Source: Diadophis punctatus similis (taxonomy: Eukaryota > Chordata > Lepidosauria > Squamata > Dipsadidae). Taken from it: 64,000 nucleotides of DNA. Below the pieces are notes generated by a model. It saw only the letters and a program-made list of their open reading frames with translations. It had not been told where the DNA came from and ran no database searches. Below are positions 11,896-23,014 of the stretch, one piece after another. Every line of letters begins with the position of its first letter. Position 1 is the first letter of the stretch. The translations under genes and the position numbers were made by a program. The DNA is taken from contig JALIGW010000217.1 in NCBI GenBank assembly GCA_023053685.1, positions 62,001 through 126,000 of the forward strand, read 5' to 3'.

Positions 11896-12739
11896 ATCGA
11901 AAATCAAGCGAGAATTTGGCTTTCCAGCACGTGGGGAACAGGAATATTTCTTTCTTTTTCATTTCTGAGGTGTTTGTCAAAAGTGATGTTTTTGGGCTGA
12001 ATTGAGAACTAAGGCGAATTCCGTGTTAGACATTGGGCTTTCTGTTCAGGGAAAGCTCGGAATCAAAAATCAAGCGAGAATTCGGCTTTCCAGCCCGTGG
12101 GGAACAGGAATATGTGTTTCATTTTCATTTCTGAGGTGTTTGTCAAAAGTCATGTTTTTTGGCTGTATTGAGTCCTAAGGCGAATGCTGTGTTAGACTTT
12201 GGGCTAGCTCTTCAGGGTAGGCTCCGAATCAAAATTCAAGCGAGAATTCGGCTTTCCAGCACGTGGGGAACAGTAATATGTGTTTCTTTTTCATTTCTGA
12301 GGTGTTTGTCAAAAGTGATGTTTTTGGACTGAATTGAATCCTAAGGCGAATGCTGTGTTAGACTTTCGGCTAGCTCTTCAGGGTAGGTTCGGAATCGAAA
12401 ATCAAGTGAGAATTTGGCTTTCCAGCCCGTGGGGAACAGGAATATGTGTTTCTTTTTCATTTCTGAGGTGTTTGTCAAAAGTGATGTTTTTGGGCTGAAT
12501 TGAGAAATAAGGCGAATGCTGTGTTAGACCTTGGGCTAGCTCTTCAGGGAAAGGTCGGAATCAAAAATCAAGCGAGAATTCGGCTTTCCAGCCTGTGGGG
12601 AACAGGAATATGTGTTTCATTTTCATTTCTGAGGTGTTTGTCAAAAGTCATGTTTTTTGGCTGTATTGAGTCCTAAGGCGAATGCTGTGTTAGACTTTGG
12701 GCTAGCTCTTCAGGGTAGGCTCGGAATCAAAATTCAAGT
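11746..12739 (+). repeat. 994-bp HOR (6 monomers), copy 1
   Basis: Six units, one with the 2-bp deletion. It is a shortened version of the 1,492-bp HOR: the two leading 'gtcatg' units and the common unit are missing, and the aatatttctttc unit is followed directly by B. Its left end overlaps the end of the preceding 1,492-bp copy, as expected for an HOR derived by internal deletion. Confidence 0.85.
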
Positions 12740-13733
12740 GAGAATTCGGCTTTCCAGCATGTGGGGAACAGGAATATGTGTTTCTTTTTCATTTCTGAGG
12801 TGTTTGTCAAAAGTGATGTTTTTGGACAATTGAATCCTAAGGCGAATGCTGTGTTAGACATTGGGCTAGCTCTTTAGGGTAGGCTCGGAATCGAAAATCA
12901 AGCGAGAATTTGGCTTTCCAGCACGTGGGGAACAGGAATATTTCTTTCTTTTTCATTTCTGAGGTGTTTGTCAAAAGTGATGTTTTTGGGCTGAATTGAG
13001 AACTAAGGCGAATTCCGTGTTAGACATTGGGCTTTCTGTTCAGGGAAAGCTCGGAATCAAAAATCAAGCGAGAATTCGGCTTTCCAGCCTGTGGGGAACA
13101 GGAATATGTGTTTCATTTTCATTTCTGAGGTGTTTGTCAAAAGTCATGTTTTTTGGCTGTATTGAGTCCTAAGGCGAATGCTGTGTTAGACTTTGGGCTA
13201 GCTCTTCAGGGTAGGCTCCGAATCAAAATTCAAGCGAGAATTCAGCTTTCCAGCACGTGGGGAACAGGAATATGTGTTTCTTTTTCATTTCTGAGGTGTT
13301 TGTCAAAAGTGATGTTTTTGGACTGAATTGAATCCTAAGGCGAATGCTGTGTTAGACTTTCGGCTAGCTCTTCAGGGTAGGTTCGGAATCGAAAATCAAG
13401 TGAGAATTTGGCTTTCCAGCCCGTGGGGAACAGGAATATGTGTTTCTTTTTCATTTCTGAGGTGTTTGTCAAAAGTGATGTTTTTGGGCTGAATTGAGAA
13501 ATAAGGCGAATGCTGTGTTAGACCTTGGGCTAGCTCTTCAGGGAAAGGTCGGAATCAAAAATCAAGCGAGAATTCGGCTTTCCAGCCTGTGGGGAACAGG
13601 AATATGTGTTTCATTTTCATTTCTGAGGTGTTTGTCAAAAGTCATGTTTTTTGGCTGTATTGAGTCCTAAGGCGAATGCTGTGTTAGACTTTGGGGTAGC
13701 TCTTCAGGGTAGGCTCGGAATCAAAATTCAAGT
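12740..13733 (+). repeat. 994-bp HOR (6 monomers), copy 2
   Basis: Matches the previous block at +994. Differences include ggaatatg for gtaatatg near 13,268, ttcagctttcc near 13,244, and cctgtgg for cccgtgg near 13,086. The single-copy change ttggggtagc near 13,694 removes the NheI site. Confidence 0.85.
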
Positions 13734-13994
13734 GAGAATTCGGCTTTCCAGCATGTGGGGAACAGGAATATGTGTTTCTTTTTCATTTCTGAGGTGTTTG
13801 TCAAAAGTGATGTTTTTGGACAATTGAATCCTAAGGCGAATGCTGTGTTAGACATTGGGCTAGCTCTTTAGGGTAGGCTCGGAATCGAAAATCAAGCGAG
13901 AATTTGGCTTTCCAGCACGTGGGGAACAGGAATATTTCTTTCTTTTTCATTTCTGAGGTGTTTGTCAAAAGTGATGTTTTTGGGCTGAATTGAG
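13734..13994 (+). repeat. 994-bp HOR, partial third copy
   Basis: About 260 bp continue the 994-bp pattern, including the gacaattg unit at 13,819 and aatatttctttc. The block then switches at about 13,995 from the expected gagaactaagg to gagaaataagg. Confidence 0.8.
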
Positions 13995-14155
13995 AAATAA
14001 GGCGAATGCTGTGTTAGACCTTGGGCTAGCTCTTCAGGGTAGGCTCGGAATCGAAAATCAAGCGAGAATTTGGCTTTCCAGCATGTGGGGAACAGGAATA
14101 TTTCTTTCTTTTTCATTTCTGAGGTGTTTGTCAAAAGTGATGTTTTTGGACTGAA

Positions 14156-14815
14156 TTGAATCCTAAGGCGAATGCTGTGTTAGACTTTGGGCTAGCTCTT
14201 CAGGGTAGGCTCGGAATCAAAATTCAAGCGAGAATTCGGCTTTCCAGCCCGTGGGGAACAGGAATATGTGTTTCTTTTTCATTTCTGAGGTGTTTGTCAA
14301 AAGTGATGTTTTTGGGCTGAATTGAATCCTAAGGCGAATGCTGTGTTAGACTTTGGGCTAGCTCTTCAGGGTAGGCTCGGAATCGAAAATGAAGCGAGAA
14401 TTCAGCTTTCCAGCATGTGGGGAACAGGAATATGTGTTTCTTTTTCATTTCTGAGGTGTTTGTCAAAAGTGATGTTTTTGGACAATTGAATCCTAAGGCG
14501 AATGCTGTGTTAGACTTTGGGCTAGCTCTTCAGGGTAGGCTCGGAATCGAAAATCAAGCGAGAATTTGGCTTTCCAGCCTGTGGGGAACAGGAATATGTG
14601 TTTCATTTTCATTTCTGAGGTGTTTGTCAAAAGTCATGTTTTTTGGCTGTATTGAGTCCTAAGGCGAATGCTGTGTTAGACTTTGGGCTAGCTCTTCAGG
14701 GTAGGCTTGGAATCGAAAATCAAGCGAGAATTCAGCTTTCCAGCATGTGGGGAACAGGAATATGTGTTTCTTTTTCATTTCTGAGGTGTTTGTCAAAAGT
14801 GATGTTTTTGGACAA
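14156..14815 (+). repeat. 660-bp HOR (4 monomers), copy 1
   Basis: Four units, two of the 164-bp type. The gacaattg units lie 330 bp apart at 14,481, 14,811, 15,141 and 15,471, and the alternating neighbours give a true period of 660. Marker variants are aatgaagcg followed by attcagctttccagcatg. Confidence 0.87.
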
Positions 14816-15475
14816 TTGAATCCTAAGGCGAATGCTGTGTTAGACTTTGGGCTAGCTCTTCAGGGTAGGCTCGGAATCAAAATTCAAGCGAGAATTCGGC
14901 TTTCCAGCCCGTGGGGAACAGGAATATGTGTTTCTTTTTCATTTCTGAGGTGTTTGTCAAAAGTGATGTTTTTGGGCTGAATTGAATCCTAAGGCGAATG
15001 CTGTGTTAGACTTTGGGCTAGCTCTTCAGGGTAGGCTCGGAATCGAAAATGAAGCGAGAATTCAGCTTTCCAGCATGTGGGGAACAGGAATATGTGTTTC
15101 TTTTTCATTTCTGAGGTGTTTGTCAAAAGTGATGTTTTTGGACAATTGAATCCTAAGGCGAATGCTGTGTTAGACTTTGGGCTAGCTCTTCAGGGTAGGC
15201 TCGGAATCGAAAATCAAGCGAGAATTTGGCTTTCCAGCCTGTGGGGAACAGGAATATGTGTTTCATTTTCATTTCTGAGGTGTTTGTCAAAAGTCATGTT
15301 TTTTGGCTGTATTGAGTCCTAAGGCGAATGCTGTGTTAGACTTTGGGCTAGCTCTTCAGGGTAGGCTTGGAATCGAAAATCAAGCGAGAATTCAGCTTTC
15401 CAGCATGTGGGGAACAGGAATATGTGTTTCTTTTTCATTTCTGAGGTGTTTGTCAAAAGTGATGTTTTTGGACAA
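14816..15475 (+). repeat. 660-bp HOR (4 monomers), copy 2
   Basis: Identical in the parts compared to 14,156-14,815. The match at +660 runs for about 720 bp, to about 15,538. A further dimer follows with aatatatgtttcatt at about 15,585, so the pattern decays gradually on the right. Confidence 0.87.
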
Positions 15476-18400
15476 TTGAATCCTAAGGCGAATGCTGTGT
15501 TAGACTTTGGGCTAGCTCTTCAGGGTAGGCTCGGAATCGAAAATCAAGCGAGAATTTGGCTTTCCAGCCTGTGGGGAACAGGAATATATGTTTCATTTTC
15601 ATTTCTGAGGTGTTTGTCAAAAGTCATGTTTTTTGGCTGTATTGAGTCCTAAGGCGAATGCTGTGTTAGACTTTGGGCTAGCTCTTCAGGGAAAGGTCGG
15701 AATCAAAAATCAAGCGAGAATTCGGCTTTCCAGCCTGTGGGGAACAGGAATATGTGTTTCATTTTCATTTCTGAGGTGTTTGTCAAAAGTCATGTTTTTT
15801 GGCTGTATTGAGTCCTAAGGCGAATGCTGTGTTAGACTTTGGGCTAGCTCTTCAGGGTAGGCTCGGAATCGAAAATCAAGCGAGAATTCGGCTTTCCAGC
15901 CTGTGGGGAACAGGAATATGTGTTTCTTTTTCATTTCTGAGGTGTTTGTCAAAAGTGATGTTTTTGGGCTGAATTGAGAACTAAGGCGAATTCCGTGTTA
16001 GACATTGGGCTTTCTGTTCAGAGAAAGCTCGGAATCAAAAATCAAGCGAGAATTCGGCTTTCCAGCCTGTGGGGAACAGGAATATGTGTTTCATTTTCAT
16101 TTCTGAGGTGTTTGTCAAAAGTCATGTTTTTTGGCTGTATTGAGTCCTAAGGCGAATGCTGTGTTAGACTTTGGGCTAGCTCTTCAGGGTAGGCTCGGAA
16201 TCAAAATTCAAGCAAGAATTCGGCTTTCCAGCACGTGGGGAACAGGAATATGTGTTTCTTTTTCATTTCTGATGTGTTTGTCAAAAGTGATGTTTTTGGA
16301 CTGAATTGAATCCTAAGGCGAATGCTGTGTTAGACTTTCGGCTAGCTCTTCAGGGTAGGTTCGGAATCGAAAATCAAGTGAGAATTTGGCTTTCCAGCCC
16401 GTGGGGAACAGGAATATGTGTTTCTTTTTCATTTCTGAGGTGTTTGTCAAAAGTGATGTTTTTGGGCTGAATTGAGAAATAATTCGAATGCTGTGTTAGA
16501 CTTTGGGCTAGCTCTTCAGGGAAAGGTCGGAATCAAAAATCAAGCGAGAATTCGGCTTTCCAGCCTGTGGGGAACAGGAATATGTGTTTCATTTTCATTT
16601 CTGAGGTGTTTGTCAAAAGTCATGTTTTTTGGCTGTATTGAGTCCTAAGGCGAATGCTGTGTTAGACTTTGGGCTAGCTCTAAAGGGTAGGCTCGGAATC
16701 AAAATTCAAGCGAGAATTCGGCTTTCCAGCCCGTGGGGAACAGGAATATGTGTTTCTTTTTCATTTCTGAGGTGTTTGTCAAAAGTGATGTTTTTGGGCT
16801 GAATTGAATCCTAAGGCGAATGCTGTGTTAGACTTTGGGCTAGCTCTTCAGGGTAGGCTCGGAATCGAAAATCAAGCGAGAATTCGGCTTTCCAGCATGT
16901 GGGGAACAGGAATATGTGTTTCTTTTTCATTTCTGAGGTGTTTGTCAAAAGTCATGTTTTTTGGCTGTATTGAATCCTAAGGCGAATGCTGTGTTAGACA
17001 TTGGGCTAGCTCTTTAGGGTAAGCTCGGAATCGAAAATCAAGCGAGAATTTGGCTTTCCAGCACGTGGGGAACAGGAATATTTCTTTCTTTTTCATTTCT
17101 GAGGTGTTTGTCAAAAGTGATGTTTTTGGGCTGAATTGAGAAATAAGGCGAATGCTGTGTTAGACCTTGGGCTAGCTCTTCAGGGTAGGCTCGGAATCAA
17201 AATTCAAGCGAGAATTCGGCTTTCCAGCCCGTGGGGAACAGGAATATGTGTTTCTTTTTTATTTCTGAGGTGTTTGTCAAAAGTCATGTTTTTTGGCTGT
17301 ATTGAGTCCTAAGGCGAATGCTGTGTTAGACTTTGGGCTAGCTCTTCAGGGTAGGCTCGGAATCAAAATTCAAGCGAGAATTCGGCTTTCCAGCCCGTGG
17401 GGAACAGGAATATGTGTTTCTTTTTCATTTCTGAGGTGTTTGTCAAAAGTGATGTTTTTGGACTGAATTGAACCCTAAGGCGAATGCTGTGTTAGACTTT
17501 CGGCTAGCTCTTCAGGGTAGGCTCGGAATCGAAAATCAAGCGAGAATTTGGCTTTCCAGCACGTGGGGAACAGGAATATGTCTTTCTTTTTCATTTCTGA
17601 GGTGTTTGTCAAAAGTGATGTTTTTGGGCTGAATTGAATCCTAAGGCGAATGCTGTGTTAGACCTTGGGCTAGCTCTTCAGGGAAAGGTCGGAATCAAAA
17701 ATCAAGCGAGAATTCGGCTTTCCAGCCCGTGGGGAACAGGAATATGTGTTTCTTTTTCATTTCTGAGGTGTTTGTCAAAAGTGATGTTTTTGGGCTGAAT
17801 TGAATCCTAAGGCGAATGCTGTGTTAGACTTTGGGCTAGCTCTTCAGGGTAGGCTCGGAATCGAAAATCAAGCGAGAATTTGGTTTTCCAGCACGTGGGG
17901 AACAGGAATATGTGTTTCTTTTTCATTTCTGAGGTGTTTGTCAAAAGTGATGTTTTTGGACTGAATTGAATCCTAAGGCGAATGCTGTGTTAGACTTTCG
18001 GCTAGCTCTTCAGGGTAGGCTCGGAATCGAAAATCAAGCGAGAATTTGGCTTTCCAGCACGTGGGGAACAGGAATATGTCTTTCTTTTTCATTTCTGAGG
18101 TGTTTGTCAAAAGTGATGTTTTTGGGCTGAATTGAATCCTAAGGCGAATGCTGTGTTAGACCTTGGGCTAGCTCTTCAGGGAAAGGTCGGAATCAAAAAT
18201 CAAGCGAGAATTCGGCTTTCCAGCCCGTGGGGAACAGGAATATTTCTTTCTTTTTCATTTCTGAGGTGTTTGTCAAAAGTGATGTTTTTGGGCTGAATTG
18301 AGAAATAAGGCGAATGCTGTGTTAGACCTTGGGCTAGCTCTTCAGGGTAGGCTCGGAATCAAAATTCAAGCGAGAATTCGGCTTTCCAGCCCGTGGGGAA

Positions 18401-18870
18401 CAGGAATATGTGTTTCTTTTTCATTTCTGAGGTGTTTGTCAAAAGTCATGTTTTTGGGCTGAATTGAATCCTAAGGCGAATGCTGTGTTAGACTTTGGGC
18501 TAGCTCTTCAGGGTAGGCTCGGAATCGAAAATGAAGCGAGAATTCAGCTTTCCAGCATGTGGGGAACAGGAATATGTGTTTCTTTTTCATTTCTGAGGTG
18601 TTTGTCAAAAGTGATGTTTTTGGACAATTGAATCCTAAGGCGAATGCTGTGTTAGACTTTGGGCTAGCTCTTCAGGGTAGGCTCGGAATCGAAAATCAAG
18701 CGAGAATTTGGCTTTCCAGCCTGTGGGGAACAGGAATATGTGTTTCATTTTCATTTCTGAGGTGTTTGTCAAAAGTCATGTTTTTTGGCTGTATTGAGTC
18801 CTAAGGCGAATGCTGTGTTAGACTTTGGGCTAGCTCTTCAGGGTAGGCTTGGAATCGAAAATCAAGCGAG
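15476..18870 (+). repeat. Mosaic zone between HOR blocks
   Basis: Satellite only. About 15,600-16,970 matches 19,248-20,618 at +3,648. A 498-bp (three-monomer) offset links 17,397-17,745 with 17,895-18,243. Singletons include tctaaaggg (16,680) and aattcgaatg (16,481). A hybrid unit at about 18,445 joins gtcatg to tttttgggctgaattg. The pieces are shared with several other blocks, as expected from repeated unequal exchange. Confidence 0.8.
16970..17459 (+). repeat. taagctcgg cassette, copy 1
   Basis: A three-unit run: gtattgaatcc with gctctttagggtaagctcgg and aatatttctttc, then gaaataagg, then a unit with ttttttatttctg. The same run recurs at about 33,218, 58,737 and 62,875, so it is one of few cassettes found in both HOR domains. 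Confidence 0.78.
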
Positions 18871-21449
18871 AATTCAGCTTTCCAGCATGTGGGGAACAGG
18901 AATATGTGTTTCTTTTTCATTTCTGAGGTGTTTGTCAAAAGTGATGTTTTTGGACAATTGAATCCTAAGGCGAATGCTGTGTTAGACTTTGGGCTAGCTC
19001 TTCAGGGTAGGCTCGGAATCGAAAATCAAGCGAGAATTTGGCTTTCCAGCCTGTGGGGAACAGGAATATGTGTTTCATTTTCATTTCTGAGGTGTTTGTC
19101 AAAAGTCATGTTTTTTGGCTGTATTGAGTCCTAAGGCGAATGCTGTGTTAGACTTTGGGCTAGCTCTTCAGGGTAGGCTTGGAATCGAAAATCAAGCGAG
19201 AATTCGGCTTTCCAGCCTGTGGGGAACAGGAATATGTGTTTCATTTTCATTTCTGAGGTGTTTGTCAAAAGTCATGTTTTTTGGCTGTATTGAGTCCTAA
19301 GGCGAATGCTGTGTTAGACTTTGGGCTAGCTCTTCAGGGAAAGGTCGGAATCAAAAATCAAGCGAGAATTCGGCTTTCCAGCCTGTGGGGAACAGGAATA
19401 TGTGTTTCATTTTCATTTCTGAGGTGTTTGTCAAAAGTCATGTTTTTTGGCTGTATTGAGTCCTAAGGCGAATGCTGTGTTAGACTTTGGGCTAGCTCTT
19501 CAGGGTAGGCTCGGAATCGAAAATCAAGCGAGAATTCGGCTTTCCAGCCTGTGGGGAACAGGAATATGTGTTTCTTTTTCATTTCTGAGGTGTTTGTCAA
19601 AAGTGATGTTTTTGGGCTGAATTGAGAACTAAGGCGAATTCCGTGTTAGACATTGGGCTTTCTGTTCAGGGAAAGCTCGGAATCAAAAATCAAGCGAGAA
19701 TTCGGCTTTCCAGCCTGTGGGGAACAGGAATATGTGTTTCATTTTCATTTCTGAGGTGTTTGTCAAAAGTCATGTTTTTTGGCTGTATTGAGTCCTAAGG
19801 CGAATGCTGTGTTAGACTTTGGGCTAGCTCTTCAGGGTAGGCTCCGAATCAAAATTCAAGCGAGAATTCGGCTTTCCAGCACATGGGGAACAGGAATATG
19901 TGTTTCTTTTTCATTTCTGAGGTGTTTGTCAAAAGTGATGTTTTTGGACTGAATTGAATCCTAAGGCGAATGCTGTGTTAGACTTTCGGCTAGCTCTTCA
20001 GGGTAGGTTCGGAATCGAAAATCAAGTGAGAATTTGGCTTTCCAGCCCGTGGGGAACAGGAATATGTGTTTCTTTTTCATTTCTGAGGTGTTTGTCAAAA
20101 GTGATGTTTTTGGGCTGAATTGAGAAATAAGGCGAATGCTGTGTTAGACCTTGGGCTAGCTCTTCAGGGAAAGGTCGGAATCAAAAATCAAGCGAGAATT
20201 CGGCTTTCCAGCCTGTGGGGAACAGGAATATGTGTTTCATTTTCATTTCTGAGGTGTTTGTCAAAAGTCATGTTTTTTGGCTGTATTGAGTCCTAAGGCG
20301 AATGCTGTGTTAGACTTTGGGCTAGCTCTTCAGGGTAGGCTCGGAATCAAAATTCAAGCGAGAATTCGGCTTTCCAGCCCGTGGGGAACAGGAATATGTG
20401 TTTCTTTTTCATTTCTGAGGTGTTTGTCAAAAGTGATGTTTTTGGGCTGAATTGAATCCTAAGGCGAATGCTGTGTTAGACTTTGGGCTAGCTCTTCAGG
20501 GTAGGCTCGGAATCGAAAATCAAGCGAGAATTCGGCTTTCCAGCATCTGGGGAACAGGAATATGTGTTTCTTTTTCATTTCTGAGGTGTTTGTCAAAAGT
20601 CATGTTTTTTGGCTGTATTGAGAAATAAGGCGAATGCTGTGTTAGACCTTGGGCTAGCTCTTCAGGGTAGGCTCGGAATCAAAATTCAAGCGAGAATTCG
20701 GCTTTCCAGCCCGTGGGGAACAGGAATATGTGTTTCTTTTTTATTTCTGAGGTGTTTGTCAAAAGTCATGTTTTTTGGCTGTATTGAGTCCTAAGGCGAA
20801 TGCTGTGTTAGACTTTGGGCTAGCTCTTCAGGGTAGGCTCGGAATCAAAATTCAAGCGAGAATTCGGCTTTCCAGCCCGTGGGGAACAGGAATATGTGTT
20901 TCTTTTTCATTTCTGAGGTGTTTGTCAAAAGTGATGTTTTTGGGCTGAATTGAATCCTAAGGCGAATGCTGTGTTAGACTTTGGGCTAGCTCTTCAGGGT
21001 AGGCTCGGAATCGAAAATGAAGCGAGAATTCAGCTTTCCAGCATGTGGGGAACAGGAATATGTGTTTCTTTTTCATTTCTGAGGTGTTTGTCAAAAGTGA
21101 TGTTTTTTGACAATTGAATCCTAAGGCGAATGCTGTGTTAGACTTTGGGCTAGCTCTTCAGGGTAGGCTCGGAATCGAAAATCAAGCGAGAATTTGGCTT
21201 TCCAGCACGTGGGGAACAGGAATATGTCTTTCTTTTTCATTTCTGAGGTGTTTGTCAAAAGTGATGTTTTTGGGCTGAATTGAATCTAAAGGCGAATGCT
21301 GTGTTAGACCTTGGGCTAGCTCTTCAGGGAAAGGTCGGAATCAAAAATCAAGCGAGAATTCGGCTTTCCAGCCCGTGGGGAACAGGAATATGTTTTTCTT
21401 TTTCATTTCTGAGGTGTTTGTCAAAAGTGATGTTTTTGGGCTGAATTGA
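18871..21449 (+). repeat. ~2.6-kb module, version 1
   Basis: Matches 23,015-25,593 at +4,144. It contains the left-domain marker at 20,026, the cagcatctgg unit at 20,544, a ttttttatttctg unit, ttttttgacaattg at about 21,103 and aattgaatctaaagg at about 21,286. At about 19,159 a unit reads gggtaggcttgg where version 2 has gggaaaggtcgg, so one unit has been replaced between versions. Confidence 0.83.
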
Positions 21450-23014
21450 ATCCTAAGGCGAATGCTGTGTTAGACTTTGGGCTAGCTCTTCAGGGTAGGC
21501 TCGGAATCGAAAATCAAGCGAGAATTTGGTTTTCCAGCACGTCGGGAACAGGAATATGTGTTTCTTTTTCATTTCTGAGGTGTTTGTCAAAAGTGATGTT
21601 TTTGGACTGAATTGAATCCTAAGGCGAATGCTGTGTTAGACTTTCGGCTAGCTCTTCAGGGTAGGCTCGGAATCGAAAATCAAGCGAGAATTCGGCTTTC
21701 CAGCACGTGGGGAACAGGAATATGTGTTTCTTTTTCATTTCTGAGGTGTTTGTCAAAAGTGATGTTTTTGGGCTGAATTGAATCCTAAGGCGAATGCTGT
21801 GTTAGACTTTGGGCTAGCTCTTCAGGGTAGGCTCGGAATCGAAAATGAAGCGAGAAGTCAGCTTTCCAGCATGTGGGGAACAGGAATATGTGTTTCTTTT
21901 TCATTTCTGAGGTGTTTGTCAAAAGTGATGTTTTTGGACAATTGAATCCTAAGGCGAATGCTGTGTTAGACTTTGGGCTAGCTCTTCAGGGTAGGCTCGG
22001 AATCGAAAATCAAGCGAGAATTTGGCTTTCCAGCACGTGGGGAACAGGAATATGTGTTTCTTTTTCATTTCTGAGGTGTTTGTCAAAAGTGATGTTTTTG
22101 GGCTGAATTGAATCCTAAGGCGAATGCTGTGTTAGACCTTGGGCTAGCTCTTCAGGGAAAGGTCGGAATCAAAAATCAAGCGAGAATTCGGCTTTCCAGC
22201 CCGTGGGGAACAGGAATATGTGTTTCTTTTTCCTTTCTGAGGTGTTTGTCAAAAGTGATGTTTTTGGGCTGAATTGAATCCTAAGGCGAATGCTGTGTTA
22301 GACTTTCGGCTAGCTCTTCAGGGTAGGCTCGGAATCGAAAATCAAGCGAGAATTTGGCTTTCCAGCACGTGGGGAACAGGAATATGTCTTTCTTTTTCAT
22401 TTCTGAGGTGTTTGTCAAAAGTGATGTTTTTGGGCTGAATTGAATCCTAAGGCGAATGCTGTGTTAGACCTTGGGCTAGCTCTTCAGGGAAAGGTCGGAA
22501 TCAAAAATCAAGCGAGAATTCGGCTTTTTAGCCCGTGGGGAACAGGAATATTTCTTTCTTTTTCATTTCTGAGGTGTTTGTCAAAAGTGATGTTTTTGGG
22601 CTGAATTGAGAAATAAGGCGAATGCTGTGTTAGACCTTGGGCTAGCTCTTCAGGGTAGGCTCGGAATCAAAATTCAAGCGAGAATTCGGCTTTCCAGCCC
22701 GTGGGGAACAGGAATATGTGTTTCTTTTTCATTTCTGAGGTGTTTGTCAAAAGTCATGTTTTTTGGCTGTATTGAGTCCTAAGGCGAATGCTGTGTTAGA
22801 CTTTGGGCTAGCTCTTCAGGGTAGGCTCGGAATCAAAATTCAAGCGATAATTCAGCTTTCCAGCCCGTGGGGAACAGGAATATGTGTTTCTTTTTCATTT
22901 CTGAGGTGTTTGTCAAAAGTGATGTTTTTGGGCTGAATTGAATCCTAAGGCGAATGCTGTGTTAGACTTTGGGCTAACTCTTCAGGGTAGGCTCGGAATC
23001 GAAAATGAAGCAAG
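21450..23014 (+). repeat. Linker zone of common and ctttcggctag monomers
   Basis: Satellite only, between the first two module versions. Contains tttttcctttctg at about 22,230 (recurs at about 28,696, +6,466) and cggctttttagcccg at about 22,521 (recurs at 29,153 and 31,143). The 22.5-23.0 kb part therefore reappears at the head of the 1,990-bp HOR. A singleton cacgtcggg lies at about 21,541. Confidence 0.78.
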
